The notes under the pieces were generated by a model. It did not search any database and was not told the DNA's origin. It saw only the letters and a program-made list of their open reading frames with translations. Positions 26,354-35,822 of a DNA stretch of 64,000 nt are shown here, piece by piece (positions within the stretch are counted from its first letter, which is position 1; each line of letters begins with the position of its first letter). Origin of the DNA: Chondrinema litorale (lineage in GTDB: Bacteria > Bacteroidota > Bacteroidia > Cytophagales > Flammeovirgaceae); contig NZ_CP111043.1 in NCBI RefSeq assembly GCF_026250525.1, positions 186,001-250,000 of the forward strand. The letters are read 5' to 3'. A program made the translations under genes and the position numbers.

Positions 26354-26803
26354 CTATTTACATTTTTCTAATCTCTCGATAAGATTATCTATCTCATTAA
26401 GCCATTTATCATAGTCATCAGACTCACTCCAAATCTGAAGCAATTCTGACCTACTATATTTTTTAATTTTCTTGACAGCTTTTTGTGCTCTTAAGATAAG
26501 ATCTTCACTTAGATCAGATTTTATACTTTCAAAATCTATTAAAGGCAAATCGTCATCATCATCTTCCCCTTCGTGATATTCTTTATCAGGAAAATCTTTT
26601 GACTTAAAGCCAGATGCTGCGCAAATAATTTCTGCAGTAACCAAAGCTCCAGAACATATTTCATGTTCTAAAAAGTCTTCAATGTCAATTACATCTTCTA
26701 TTGCTTCTTCGAGTGTCTCGAATGATTGACTACCAGCACAAAACTCATCATACCAATCACAAGAAGCATCATCTTCAAAGATTCTGTAACCCCAAGTACC
26801 CAT
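26354..26803 (-). CDS. DUF4259 family protein
   Basis: The 149-residue acidic protein opens with the family hallmark MGTWGYRIFEDDASCDWYDEF and has alternating helical segments, as in DUF4259. A run of Asp/Glu (GEDDDDD) sits mid-chain. No function is established for the family. It is a single gene, convergent with the DUF2235 gene. No signal peptide or membrane helix is present. Confidence 0.85.
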   Translation of the reverse strand: MGTWGYRIFEDDASCDWYDEFCAGSQSFETLEEAIEDVIDIEDFLEHEICSGALVTAEIICAASGFKSKDFPDKEYHEGEDDDDDLPLIDFESIKSDLSEDLILRAQKAVKKIKKYSRSELLQIWSESDDYDKWLNEIDNLIERLEKCK

Positions 26804-26977
26804 GAAAATTGAATTGTATTATAAGATTATTTAAATGAAAAAATTAATTACTGTTGCAATATAAATAATTTAGGCAATCTGATAAATGCAAAAAATAAAA
26901 AATTGCCCAATACACTAAGTATTTTTTTAAAATAACATGCATCAGGCTATTTTCTTATATCATTTATCGTATAATAT

Positions 26978-28228
26978 TTAAATTTTTGAAACGAATTCAT
27001 ATCCTATATCATCGACTTTATGCTTTATCTTTTCGATATCCAATTTTTCCCCGCTTATCATTACCTCTTCGTTTTCTAGATTAACCGTAGCTGAGTTAAC
27101 TCCTTCCATTGCATTAATATTTCGCTCAACATTTGCTTTGCAATGGTTACATGTCATCCCTTTTACTTTTATTTTAATTGAATCCATATCACTATCAATA
27201 ATTGGAGTTACAACTTTGTCTTTTTTAACATAGCCATATATTATTAATAAAACTAATGTTATTGCTGAAATATAATTAATCCAATTAGGAAGAATGTGAA
27301 TAGCATGTTGTTGAATAGTGCCCAAACCTGCTATAGAAAACCAAGAAGCTGGCAATAAATAATCAATCATTAAACCGAATATAACTGCTCCAATCATTAT
27401 TGAAGCTAAATATATGATTAATGTTTTTTTGCCAAGTGTTTTCCCGATTACAGTAATCGTGGCTGCATTAGTTGCTGGTCCTGCCATTAAAAAAACTAAC
27501 GCTGTACCAGGAGAAATTCCTTTAGCTAACAAAACTGCTGCTATTGGAATAGAACCAGTTGCACATACATATAATGGTACTGAAGCAGCCAAAATAACTA
27601 ACATACTCAAAAATGGATTGCTTAGATATTCAGCAAAAAAATCATCAGGAATTATCAAAGAAATAAAAGCAGCAATTAGAAGCCCTATAATCAACCATTT
27701 TGAAATATCTTTTAAAAAATCGACAAAAGCATATTTCAACATTTTCTTAAATCTATTTTCATTCTTGCTGGTAACCTCTTCAATATTATTTTCTCCAGTT
27801 GAGTTAGAAATATTTTTCGCTTCAGCTTGATTAGTAATAAGTCCACCAATATTACCAGTTACAAATGCAATAATGGGTCTGATAAGTGCAAAGGGCAAAC
27901 CTAAAAGTGCATAAGTAGCTAGTATTGAATCAACTCCAGTTTGCGGTGTCGAGATCAAGAATGACACAGTTGCCCCTTTAGATGCTCCATTTTTATTGAG
28001 AGAAACCCCTGTAGGAATAACCCCACATGAGCATAACGGCAAAGGAATTCCAAACAAAGAGGCATTTATTACAGAATTTAAATTATTCTTCCCTATATAT
28101 TTTACAAGTTTTTGCTGTGGTAAATAAGCATGTAATATGCCTGCAATTAAAAAACCTAATAAAAGATATGGAGACATTTCACTTAACAACCATATCAATT
28201 CTTTTATATATAATTCTATGTAATTCAT
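26978..28228 (-). CDS. SO_0444-type Cu/Zn efflux permease with C-terminal HMA domain
   Basis: The 416-residue protein has 8-10 membrane helices. It carries the permease motifs GIPLPLCSCGVIPTGVSL and FLISTPQTGVDS, with metal-binding Cys in CSCG, typical of the SO_0444/DUF318 transporter family. The last 65 residues form a soluble heavy-metal-associated domain with GMTCNHCKANVE. Family knowledge suggests copper or zinc export across the inner membrane. It stands alone, without a MerR or ArsR regulator nearby, and so probably complements the CcoI-type pump encoded at 6.7 kb. Confidence 0.9.
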   Translation of the reverse strand: MNYIELYIKELIWLLSEMSPYLLLGFLIAGILHAYLPQQKLVKYIGKNNLNSVINASLFGIPLPLCSCGVIPTGVSLNKNGASKGATVSFLISTPQTGVDSILATYALLGLPFALIRPIIAFVTGNIGGLITNQAEAKNISNSTGENNIEEVTSKNENRFKKMLKYAFVDFLKDISKWLIIGLLIAAFISLIIPDDFFAEYLSNPFLSMLVILAASVPLYVCATGSIPIAAVLLAKGISPGTALVFLMAGPATNAATITVIGKTLGKKTLIIYLASIMIGAVIFGLMIDYLLPASWFSIAGLGTIQQHAIHILPNWINYISAITLVLLIIYGYVKKDKVVTPIIDSDMDSIKIKVKGMTCNHCKANVERNINAMEGVNSATVNLENEEVMISGEKLDIEKIKHKVDDIGYEFVSKI

Positions 28229-28397
28229 TATTATAGTAATTTAAGTCTAATAGATTAGACATATATTTTTTTAAATGTAAAAAGAATTAGTATTTCTTTT
28301 TTTATCTGAAGTAGATTTTAATTCTAAAAAATAGTTCAAATCATTATTTGTATAACTTTGGGCACAATTAACTTTAGAGCTGAATAATTATATTTTA

Positions 28398-29633
28398 ATG
28401 ATAGAATCGGAAGTATGTATAATTGGTGCCGGACCTGGAGGGTGTTCTGCTGCTATGTTTTTAGATAAAATGGGAATACCCAGTTTACTTGTAGACAAGG
28501 CCACTTTTCCAAGAGATAAAATTTGTGGTGATGGCTTAAGTGGCTGGGTTTTAAGTATTTTAAATAAATTAGATCCAGAAATTAATTATACATTTTCAAA
28601 AACACCACTGCAAGTTCCTTCTTGGGGAGCAAGATTTATAGCCCCTAACCAACAAACATTAGATGTTCCATTTAAAATCAACGATGCGGTAAACAACAAT
28701 TTACCAGCGGGCTTTGTATCAAAAAGGGTTCATTTCGATAACTTTTTGATTGAAGAAGTAAAAAAAAGAAGATCAATCAACTTACTTGAAAATACTGAGA
28801 TTACCGATCTAGAATATGCTGATAATCAGGTTTTACTTACAGATAAAAATGGCGATCAGATTATAAAAACCAAACTAGTAATTTTTGCTAATGGAGCCTA
28901 TTCAAAATTCAGCAAAAAACTAGCTAATATTCACATGGAAAAAAGACATTATGTAGCCGGCATAAGGTCTTATTTTGAGGGAATTACAGGCATACATGAA
29001 AATAATTACATAGAACTTCATTTTCTAAAAGAGTTATTGCCAGGTTATTTCTGGATTTTCCCGCTTCCTAATGGACAAGCTAATGTAGGCTTGGGTATAA
29101 GAAGTGATAAAATAAGTAAACAAGGAGTTAATCTTAAAAAGCAGCTTTATCAAATAATAAACCATAACCCTATATTAAAAGAGCGATTTGCTAACGCTAA
29201 AGAAATTGATTCACCAAAAGGTTTTGGCTTACCACTCGGATCAAAAAAAAGAAAATTGTCAGGAGATAACTTCATGTTAGTTGGTGATGCTGCTAGTTTG
29301 ATAGACCCATTTACAGGAGAAGGAATTGGAAATGCGATGGCTAGTGGTATGTATGCCGCAATACATGCAGAAAAATGCTTAAAAGAGAACAATTTCTCTG
29401 CTGATTTTATGAAGGGTTACGACCAATATACATATGGTAAATTAAGTAAAGAACTTCAATTAAGTAAAGCAATGCAAGATTTGCTTAATTACCCATGGCT
29501 ATTTAGTTTAATAGTGAATAAAGCAATAAAAAATAAAACTTTAAGAGAAACTATATCTTCTATGTTAACAGATATGGAAGTACGAGAACAACTTAAAAAG
29601 CCATCTTTTTACTTTAAAGTATTATTTGGCTAA
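28398..29633 (+). CDS. FAD-dependent oxidoreductase, geranylgeranyl reductase family
   Basis: The 411-residue flavoprotein has the N-terminal dinucleotide-binding motif IGAGPGG (about 9-15), the geranylgeranyl-reductase-type stretch FPRDKICGDGLSGW (about 37-50), and the second FAD motif GDAASLIDPFTGEGIGNAM near residue 296. Members reduce isoprenoid double bonds, for example in archaeal-type lipids, chlorophyll side chains or menaquinone-like compounds. In Bacteroidota the substrate is often unknown. It is followed 83 bp later by pyrR on the same strand, with no clear terminator between them. Confidence 0.88.
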   Translation: MIESEVCIIGAGPGGCSAAMFLDKMGIPSLLVDKATFPRDKICGDGLSGWVLSILNKLDPEINYTFSKTPLQVPSWGARFIAPNQQTLDVPFKINDAVNNNLPAGFVSKRVHFDNFLIEEVKKRRSINLLENTEITDLEYADNQVLLTDKNGDQIIKTKLVIFANGAYSKFSKKLANIHMEKRHYVAGIRSYFEGITGIHENNYIELHFLKELLPGYFWIFPLPNGQANVGLGIRSDKISKQGVNLKKQLYQIINHNPILKERFANAKEIDSPKGFGLPLGSKKRKLSGDNFMLVGDAASLIDPFTGEGIGNAMASGMYAAIHAEKCLKENNFSADFMKGYDQYTYGKLSKELQLSKAMQDLLNYPWLFSLIVNKAIKNKTLRETISSMLTDMEVREQLKKPSFYFKVLFG

Positions 29634-29715
29634 AGAAGTTTTTTACTTATCATTTTAAAAATTTATCAATTGACTTATAATTAGCTAACTTGCAAAAAAT
29701 TCAATTTCATTTAGT

Positions 29716-30264
29716 ATGGCCAAAATCAAATTGTTAAGCAGTAAGCTCTTAGATATCATGCTGAGTAGACTTTGCCAGCAATTAATTGAAAATCACATAG
29801 ATTTTAATGATTCTGTTCTACTTGGGATGCAGCCCAGAGGAGTTTTTCTTGCTAAAAGAATTAAAGAACGACTTTCTGAAATGATAAATGTAGATGTACC
29901 TGTTGGTTCATTAGATACCACTTTTTACCGAGATGATTTCAGAAGAAGAGATGAACCATTATCACCAAATTCTACGCATGTTCCTTTCATTATAGAAAAT
30001 AAAAAGGTAATTCTTGTAGATGATGTACTTTACACCGGAAGAACAGTTAGAGCAGCTATTAGTGCTATGCTGGCTTTTGGCAGACCATCTAAAGTAGAGC
30101 TTTTTGTTCTAGTAAACAGAAAGTATAGCAGGCATCTACCTATTGAGCCAAATTACGTTGGAAAATCGGTAAATACTATTCAATCTCAAAGAGTAGTAGT
30201 AGAATGGATAGAACAGGGATTCGACGAAGATAATATTTGGTTATTTAACCAATGGCAAGGATAA
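29716..30264 (+). CDS. pyrR: bifunctional PyrR: pyr regulator / uracil phosphoribosyltransferase
   Basis: The 182 residues match PyrR. The PRPP-binding motif VILVDDVLYTGRTVRAA is at about 98-114, and YRDDF and QPRGVFLAKRI are family-typical. PyrR converts uracil and PRPP to UMP and in many Firmicutes binds pyr mRNA. I saw no anti-anti-terminator-like RNA element in the short leader, so the regulatory part is unproven here. It is directly upstream of pyrB (44-bp gap) and surely co-transcribed. Confidence 0.94.
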   Translation: MAKIKLLSSKLLDIMLSRLCQQLIENHIDFNDSVLLGMQPRGVFLAKRIKERLSEMINVDVPVGSLDTTFYRDDFRRRDEPLSPNSTHVPFIIENKKVILVDDVLYTGRTVRAAISAMLAFGRPSKVELFVLVNRKYSRHLPIEPNYVGKSVNTIQSQRVVVEWIEQGFDEDNIWLFNQWQG

Positions 30265-30308
30265 TAATTTAAAAATATTTATAAGCACATTATATTTTTC
30301 ATTCTTAC

Positions 30309-31229
30309 ATGGCAAGTTTAAGTGTAAAGCATCTGCTAGGGATAAAAAATTTAGAAAAGTCTGACTTAAATTTAATTTTTGAAACAGCAGATCATTTTAA
30401 ACAAGTTATAAATCGACCAATAAAGAAAGTTCCTTCGCTTAGAGACATGACGATCGCAAATGTCTTCTTTGAGAATTCAACAAGAACAAGACTTTCATTT
30501 GAATTAGCAGAAAAAAGACTTTCTGCTGATGTGATAAACTTTTCATCATCTTCAAGCTCTGTAAAAAAAGGTGAAACACTACTCGACACAGTAAAAAACA
30601 TACTTTCTATGAAGGTAGATATTATTGTGATGAGACATGCATCACCCGGAGCACCACATTTTCTATCAAATAATATAAATGCACAAGTTGTTAATGCTGG
30701 CGATGGAACACACGAGCATCCTACTCAAGCATTATTAGACTCTTATTCCATAAGACAAAAACTTGGTGAAGTTGGTGGTAAGAAAATAGTAATAGTTGGA
30801 GATATTTCTCATTCAAGAGTAGCTCTTTCAAACATCTTTGCACTTCTAAAATTAGGTGCAGAAGTAAAAGTTTGCGGCCCTCCTACTTTAATTCCAAAGT
30901 ACATTACTGAGATTGGTGTTGGATATGAACCAGATATTAAAAAAGCTCTCGATTGGTGCGATGTGGCCAATGTACTTAGAATTCAGTTAGAGAGGCAGAA
31001 ATCAGCTAATTTCCCATCATTAAGAGAATACTCGATGTACTACGGAGTAAACAAGCAATTACTCGATAGCTTAAATAAGGAAATTGTGATAATGCACCCT
31101 GGACCAATTAACAGAGGTGTTGAATTAAATAGTGATGTGGCAGATTCTGAGCATTCTATTATTCTAGATCAAGTAGAAAATGGGGTTGCTGTAAGAATGG
31201 CAGTATTATATTTATTAGCTCAGAACTAA
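30309..31229 (+). CDS. pyrB: aspartate carbamoyltransferase catalytic subunit
   Basis: The 306 residues are full length for PyrB. The carbamoyl-phosphate motif FENSTRTRLSFE (Ser57-Thr58-Arg59-Thr60-Arg61), the HPTQALLDSYSIR motif and the aspartate-domain GPINRGVEL are all present. It catalyses the first committed step of pyrimidine synthesis. No regulatory pyrI gene follows; a bidirectional terminator does, so the unit is pyrR-pyrB. Confidence 0.97.
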   Translation: MASLSVKHLLGIKNLEKSDLNLIFETADHFKQVINRPIKKVPSLRDMTIANVFFENSTRTRLSFELAEKRLSADVINFSSSSSSVKKGETLLDTVKNILSMKVDIIVMRHASPGAPHFLSNNINAQVVNAGDGTHEHPTQALLDSYSIRQKLGEVGGKKIVIVGDISHSRVALSNIFALLKLGAEVKVCGPPTLIPKYITEIGVGYEPDIKKALDWCDVANVLRIQLERQKSANFPSLREYSMYYGVNKQLLDSLNKEIVIMHPGPINRGVELNSDVADSEHSIILDQVENGVAVRMAVLYLLAQN

Positions 31230-31243
31230 AAGTCCTTTTAATA

Positions 31244-31281
31244 AAAAAAGCCAACTAAATAAACTTTTAGTTGGCTTTTTT
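31244..31281. terminator. bidirectional terminator between pyrB and a lipoprotein gene
   Basis: A 16-bp perfect stem (AAAAAAGCCAACTAAA with its complement, 31244-31259 and 31266-31281) with a 6-nt loop is flanked by A and T runs. It lies between convergent genes and can end both transcripts. Confidence 0.9.
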
Positions 31282-31299
31282 TATTTATCTAAATTGAAT

Positions 31300-31788
31300 T
31301 TATGCTGCTTCTAATACAAAAGTATAAGTTGGCTCTGTTTTGTCAGTATCAACTGGTACTGTCCATGTTAAAGTAAGTGTTCCTGCAGACTCATCGAAAG
31401 AATAAGTTACACTTGAATCTGTCGCTGCTGCATCTTGAAAAACAATTGTACCTGATGAAGTATTTCCGCTAATTGTCCATGTACCACTGCCGGTTGAACC
31501 ATTATAGTTTGGCGTTTTGCCATCTGTTAATCCCCCAGCAGTTATAGAATAAGTTGTTGGTTCTCCATCAGCACTTGCAAGCGTTAATCTAAAGCTTGAA
31601 AAATCAAAAGTTACCGCTTCACTTCCAGTCCCTACATCCTGAGTTGCGCTTTGTACTTTCCAAGATTTTGATATTTTTTCTGCTACTGTTTGTGGTTCAG
31701 GATCGCTACCATTATCGCATGCTCCTAAAAATAAAAGCCCTGAAACTGTAAAAGCTAGAAAAAAGTATTTTAAATGCTTCATATTCAT
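31300..31788 (-). CDS. lipocalin-like lipoprotein
   Basis: The 162-residue protein has a signal peptide and lipobox (FLGAC, Cys24; start could be Met3). It is followed by an acidic flexible tether (DNGSDPEP), then a Ser/Thr/Gly-rich beta domain beginning EKISKSWKVQSA, a start typical of lipocalin-like domains in Bacteroidota lipoproteins. The acidic residues straight after the Cys resemble the surface-export signal of this phylum, so the protein may face outward; that is inference. It is probably its own transcript, with 94 bp separating it from the ABC ATPase gene. Confidence 0.72.
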   Translation of the reverse strand: MNMKHLKYFFLAFTVSGLLFLGACDNGSDPEPQTVAEKISKSWKVQSATQDVGTGSEAVTFDFSSFRLTLASADGEPTTYSITAGGLTDGKTPNYNGSTGSGTWTISGNTSSGTIVFQDAAATDSSVTYSFDESAGTLTLTWTVPVDTDKTEPTYTFVLEAA

Positions 31789-31882
31789 TGATTAAAATTA
31801 ATTTAGGTACTGATCTATAATTGGATGTAAAATAATTTCTAATTAATTAAAAAGTCGTGAAAGATTAATTAAATAAAGTGAA

Positions 31883-32497
31883 TTATTTGAACATATTAAC
31901 ATTAAGTACCTCGCGACAAAAACTATACTCATATTGCTGGTTGGAACAAATTATTAATATTTTATCAATAGTCGCTTTTTCTATATTCTCTAAATACCAA
32001 CTGGTATTTTCTTTATCTAAATTAGAAGTAGGCTCATCTAAAAATACCACCTTCGAATTTGTAAACATTGCTAGTGCTAACTTGAGTTTTTGCTTCATTC
32101 CTGAAGAAAAAAACTTTACAGATAGGTTTTTAACTTTATTAAAGCCTGTATTTTCTAGTAATTCTTTATTTGATAGAGTAAGTTCTTTAAATTTTGAATA
32201 GAACTGCAATACTTCTAGTAAAGTAAACTCTTCTATTAATTCTGTGTAGGGACCAGCTAAAGTTATATAGTTAAAAAAATCATCTGCATTAATTTTAGCT
32301 CCATCTTGTTTGGAATATTCAATTGTACCTATACTCAATGGAGTTATACCTGCGAGTGCTTTAATTAAAGTAGTTTTGCCAGAACCATTATTCCCAGTTA
32401 TCGCATAGCTATTACCTTTCTCAAAGCTTGTATCTATGTTTTTGAAAATCCAGTTATGGCCAAACTTTTTACCTGCTCCCTTTACAGTTATTTTCAT
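31883..32497 (-). CDS. ABC transporter ATP-binding protein
   Basis: The 204-residue ATPase has Walker A GNNGSGKTT, a Q-loop region, the signature FFSSGMKQKLKLALAMF and Walker B VVFLDEPTSNLD. It is short and has no fused membrane domain, and no permease gene follows in the window. The start codon abuts the lpxA stop, so it is the last gene of the lipid A operon. In related genomes an ATPase of this type often trails the lpx block; its partner and substrate are unknown. Confidence 0.9.
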   Translation of the reverse strand: MKITVKGAGKKFGHNWIFKNIDTSFEKGNSYAITGNNGSGKTTLIKALAGITPLSIGTIEYSKQDGAKINADDFFNYITLAGPYTELIEEFTLLEVLQFYSKFKELTLSNKELLENTGFNKVKNLSVKFFSSGMKQKLKLALAMFTNSKVVFLDEPTSNLDKENTSWYLENIEKATIDKILIICSNQQYEYSFCREVLNVNMFK

Positions 32498-33274
32498 TTA
32501 ATGATAACCTTTGATAACTCCTCTTTCTGAATTTTTAATAAAATCAAGAATTTTGCTTTTCTCCTTCGAATCAGGTATTTCTTCTTCAATTAACTTAAGT
32601 GCCTGAGCTTTATTATTGCCTTTCAGAAAATAATGCCTATAAACTTCTTGTATTTGATTTATTTTCTCAGGTGAAAATCCACTCCTTTGCAAGCCTACAG
32701 AATTTACTCCACTGTAAATCAAAGGTTCTCTAGCTGCTGTAATAAATGGAGGCACATCTTTTCTTACTAAAGAGCCACCTCCAATCATACAATGTGAACC
32801 AATTTTCACAAATTGATGTACTGCTGTTGTTCCACCTAATCTGGCAGCTTCTTGGATTGTAACATGTCCAGCAATTTGGCAAGAGTTAGCGATTATACAA
32901 CCATCTCCTATATGACAATCGTGCGCAATATGTACATAAGCCATTAAAAGACAGTCTGCTCCAATTTCCGTTTTCCAACGGTCGGCAGTACCTCTATTAA
33001 TAGTTACACACTCTCTCACGACAGTGTTATCACCAATATATGTGTAGGTTTTTTCACCCTGAAACTTTAAGTCCTGTGGTACATTGGATATAACTGCACC
33101 AGGATGAATCTTAACATTTTTACCAATTCTGGCGCCTTCCATTATACTAACATTGGGACCAATCCAGCATCCATCTCCTATCTCAACATCCTTTTCGATG
33201 GTAACAAATGCCTCTACTTGTACGCCTTCTCCTATTTTTGCTTCAGAATGAATATTTGTATACGGGTGAATCAT
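32498..33274 (-). CDS. lpxA: acyl-ACP--UDP-N-acetylglucosamine O-acyltransferase
   Basis: The 258 residues form the left-handed beta-helix of hexapeptide repeats (HPYTNIHSEAKIGEGVQVEAF...) with the catalytic HIAHDCHIGDGC segment and the C-terminal helical domain (GLQRSGFSPEKINQIQEVYR). LpxA starts lipid A synthesis by acylating UDP-GlcNAc. It lies 42 bp after lpxC/fabZ and shares its operon. Confidence 0.97.
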   Translation of the reverse strand: MIHPYTNIHSEAKIGEGVQVEAFVTIEKDVEIGDGCWIGPNVSIMEGARIGKNVKIHPGAVISNVPQDLKFQGEKTYTYIGDNTVVRECVTINRGTADRWKTEIGADCLLMAYVHIAHDCHIGDGCIIANSCQIAGHVTIQEAARLGGTTAVHQFVKIGSHCMIGGGSLVRKDVPPFITAAREPLIYSGVNSVGLQRSGFSPEKINQIQEVYRHYFLKGNNKAQALKLIEEEIPDSKEKSKILDFIKNSERGVIKGYH

Positions 33275-33316
33275 TCTTATATTATTTTTTCACTAAACCA
33301 AAGAACACTGATATTA

Positions 33317-34714
33317 TTAAATATCTTTTTTAACCAAACATGCTGACATGCTGGCTTCACAAACTAATTTTCCGGCAACATAACCTTGCCCCTTCATTTT
33401 GGCAATACCTCTTCTTACTGGTGCTAACAACTCGCATTTTAATATTAGCGTGTCGCCTGGTACTACCATTTTTTTAAATCTACAATTATCAATACCTACA
33501 AAATAAGTCCAATATTCTTCTGGATTATCAACAGTATTTAATAGAAGGATTCCACCAGTTTGAGCCATAGCTTCAATCTGTAAAACACCTGGCATTACAG
33601 GGTTTCCTGGAAAGTGACCTTGAAAGAAAGGTTCGTTAATTGTTACATTTTTTATACCTGTAACAGCATTTTCATCAAGTTGAAAAATCTTATCAACTAA
33701 TCTGAAAGGGTATGCATGAGGTAATACCTGTCCTATTTGGTTGATGTCCAAAACAGCAGGCATTTTAGGATCGTATTCAGGAACAGCATCTGTTTTCGTA
33801 TTCTTTTGCATCATTTTCTTAATTTTCTTTGCAAAAGCAACGTTTGCTGCATGTCCTGGACGTGCTGCCAATATCTGACCCTTTATTGGTCTACCAGCTA
33901 ATGCTAAATCACCTATTAAATCTAATAGTTTATGTCTAGCTGGCTCATTATTATATCTCAGCTCAATATTATTTAAAATACCTTCTGCTTTTACTTCTAC
34001 TTTAGGTAAGTTAAATAAAGTTGCTAATTCTGAAAGCTCCTCCTCACTTACAACTTTGTCAACCACTACAATAGCATTGTTAAAGTTACCACCTTTAATT
34101 AGGTTGTTTTTACGAAGCATTTCTAGTTCGTGAAGAAAACAGAATGTTCTAGACGAAGCAATTTCTTCTGGAAACTGGCTTATATGATTTAAAGAAGCAT
34201 GTTGGCTACCTAATACAGGAGAATTGTAATCTACCATTACTGTTACTCTGTAATCGTTTAATGGAAGCGCCGCTAACTCAACTTGTCTGTCTTCTTCTTT
34301 ATAGAAAACACTTTCTGGAATTTCAAAGAAGTTTCTCATCACCCCTTGTTCTTCCAAACCTGCTTCTTTTAAAGACTCTACAAATTTGATTGAGCTACCA
34401 TCCATAATTGGAGGTTCAGGTCCATCTATTTCTATCAGCACATTATCAATTTGCAAACCTACTAAAGCAGCTAAAGTATGTTCTACAGTATTAACTCTCG
34501 CTCCACTTTGTTCTATAGTAGTACCTCGAGAAAGGTCAACTACATTATCAACATCAGCATCAACTACAGGTTCTCCTTCAAGGTCAATTCTCTTAAATTT
34601 AATACCGTGGTTAGGTTTAGCTGGCTTAAATGTCATATTAGCCGGCACACCGGTATGCAGTCCCACACCTGAAACTGTTACTTGCTTCTTAATTGTATGT
34701 TGTTTCGTATGCAT
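33317..34714 (-). CDS. lpxC/fabZ: bifunctional LpxC deacetylase / FabZ dehydratase fusion
   Basis: The 465-residue fusion is typical of Bacteroidota. The LpxC part (about 1-300) carries the zinc motif VEHTLAAL and the later HKLLDLIGDLALAGRP. The FabZ hot-dog part (about 320-465) carries HAYPFRLVDKI and GHFPGNPVMPGVLQIEAMAQTGG. The two activities are the committed deacetylation of lipid A synthesis and beta-hydroxyacyl-ACP dehydration, which compete for the same hydroxyacyl-ACP pool. It sits between lpxD and lpxA. Confidence 0.97.
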   Translation of the reverse strand: MHTKQHTIKKQVTVSGVGLHTGVPANMTFKPAKPNHGIKFKRIDLEGEPVVDADVDNVVDLSRGTTIEQSGARVNTVEHTLAALVGLQIDNVLIEIDGPEPPIMDGSSIKFVESLKEAGLEEQGVMRNFFEIPESVFYKEEDRQVELAALPLNDYRVTVMVDYNSPVLGSQHASLNHISQFPEEIASSRTFCFLHELEMLRKNNLIKGGNFNNAIVVVDKVVSEEELSELATLFNLPKVEVKAEGILNNIELRYNNEPARHKLLDLIGDLALAGRPIKGQILAARPGHAANVAFAKKIKKMMQKNTKTDAVPEYDPKMPAVLDINQIGQVLPHAYPFRLVDKIFQLDENAVTGIKNVTINEPFFQGHFPGNPVMPGVLQIEAMAQTGGILLLNTVDNPEEYWTYFVGIDNCRFKKMVVPGDTLILKCELLAPVRRGIAKMKGQGYVAGKLVCEASMSACLVKKDI

Positions 34715-34730
34715 TGTATAAACAATAGTA

Positions 34731-35756
34731 TTATCCTAAACTCTTTTCCAGTTCTTCAATTCGTTTTAATAAATCAGGTAGTTTTCTAAATACTACATAA
34801 GATTTCATATACTGCTTAAGGTCAAATGCAGGCCCTCCAAGTACATTTGTACCCTCCTTTTTTATAGAGCTCATAATTCCAGCTTTGGGTCCTAAACCGG
34901 TTTTATCAGCAATTTTTAAATGCCCCACTATACCAACTTGCCCTCCTACCATACAATAGTTTCCTATTTCAGCAGATCCGGCAATACCGGCTTGTGCAGC
35001 AATTACTGTATTTTTACCAACTTTTACATTGTGAGCAACCTGTATAAGGTTGTCTAATTTTGTGCCTTCTTCAATTATAGTAGATCCTGTAGTAGCACAA
35101 TCTATTGCTGTATTTGCTCCTACATCTACGTGGTCTTTAATTACTACATTACCTATTTGAGGGATTCTCTTATAGCTTCCATCAGGCTGAGGAGCAAAAC
35201 CAAACCCTTCGCTACCGATAACCACACCCGACTGAATGGTTACATAACTTCCTAATTCAGTTCTTGCATTTATTTTTGCACCGGCATAGATAATTGTATT
35301 ATCTCCAATAGTAACATCATCTCCAATAAATGCCTGTGGATATATTTTGCAATTATCCCCAATTTTTACATTTTCTCCTATGTAAGCGAACGCTCCAACA
35401 TAAATTTTTTCGCCTAATTTCGCAGAAGAGCTAATGTATGAAGGTTGTTCTATGCCAGTTTTTTGCATTTTAACCAGTCGCTCATACTCTTCGAGCAATA
35501 CACTAAAAGACTGGTAAGCATCTTCTACTATTATTAAAGAGGTTTTTACTTCTTTCTTTGGGTCAAAAGATTTGCTTACGATTACTGCACTAGCTTCAGT
35601 ATCGTAGATAAATTTTTCGTATTTAGGATTGGCCAGAAAAGTAATAGCACCTTTTTTCCCTTCCTGAATTTTACAAATCGTATGAACCTTTTCACTTTCG
35701 TTGCCTCTTACTTCTCCTTTTAATAGATGGGCAAGTTCCTGAATGGTAAATTCCAT
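34731..35756 (-). CDS. lpxD: UDP-3-O-(3-hydroxyacyl)glucosamine N-acyltransferase
   Basis: The 341-residue protein has the N-terminal uridine-binding domain (EFTIQELAHLLKGEV...), a hexapeptide-repeat beta-helix with the catalytic AHNVKVGKN region, and a C-terminal helix (FRKLPDLLKRIEELEKSL). It performs the third step of lipid A synthesis. The gap to lpxC/fabZ is 16 bp. Confidence 0.97.
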   Translation of the reverse strand: MEFTIQELAHLLKGEVRGNESEKVHTICKIQEGKKGAITFLANPKYEKFIYDTEASAVIVSKSFDPKKEVKTSLIIVEDAYQSFSVLLEEYERLVKMQKTGIEQPSYISSSAKLGEKIYVGAFAYIGENVKIGDNCKIYPQAFIGDDVTIGDNTIIYAGAKINARTELGSYVTIQSGVVIGSEGFGFAPQPDGSYKRIPQIGNVVIKDHVDVGANTAIDCATTGSTIIEEGTKLDNLIQVAHNVKVGKNTVIAAQAGIAGSAEIGNYCMVGGQVGIVGHLKIADKTGLGPKAGIMSSIKKEGTNVLGGPAFDLKQYMKSYVVFRKLPDLLKRIEELEKSLG

Positions 35757-35822
35757 TAACTCTAAAATAATCTAAAAAAAACAGGAATTTTTATCTCTTT
35801 GCTTCCTGAAAAATAATTTAAT

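Noticed and set aside
25222..26803. DUF2235/DUF4259 as a toxin-immunity pair
   Set aside because: The genes are convergent with a hairpin between them, not an operon, and nothing known to me links DUF4259 to immunity.
27414..27830. 138-codon open frame antisense to the Cu/Zn exporter gene
   Set aside because: It is the complement of a hydrophobic membrane protein gene, which commonly gives long antisense frames; no signal or family is seen.
29634..29715. PyrR-binding attenuator in front of pyrR
   Set aside because: The 82-bp leader holds no convincing binding loop or terminator; the regulatory role cannot be supported from sequence.
34386..34721. 111-codon open frame opposite lpxC
   Set aside because: It is antisense to the highly conserved LpxC coding region and its product has no recognisable features.
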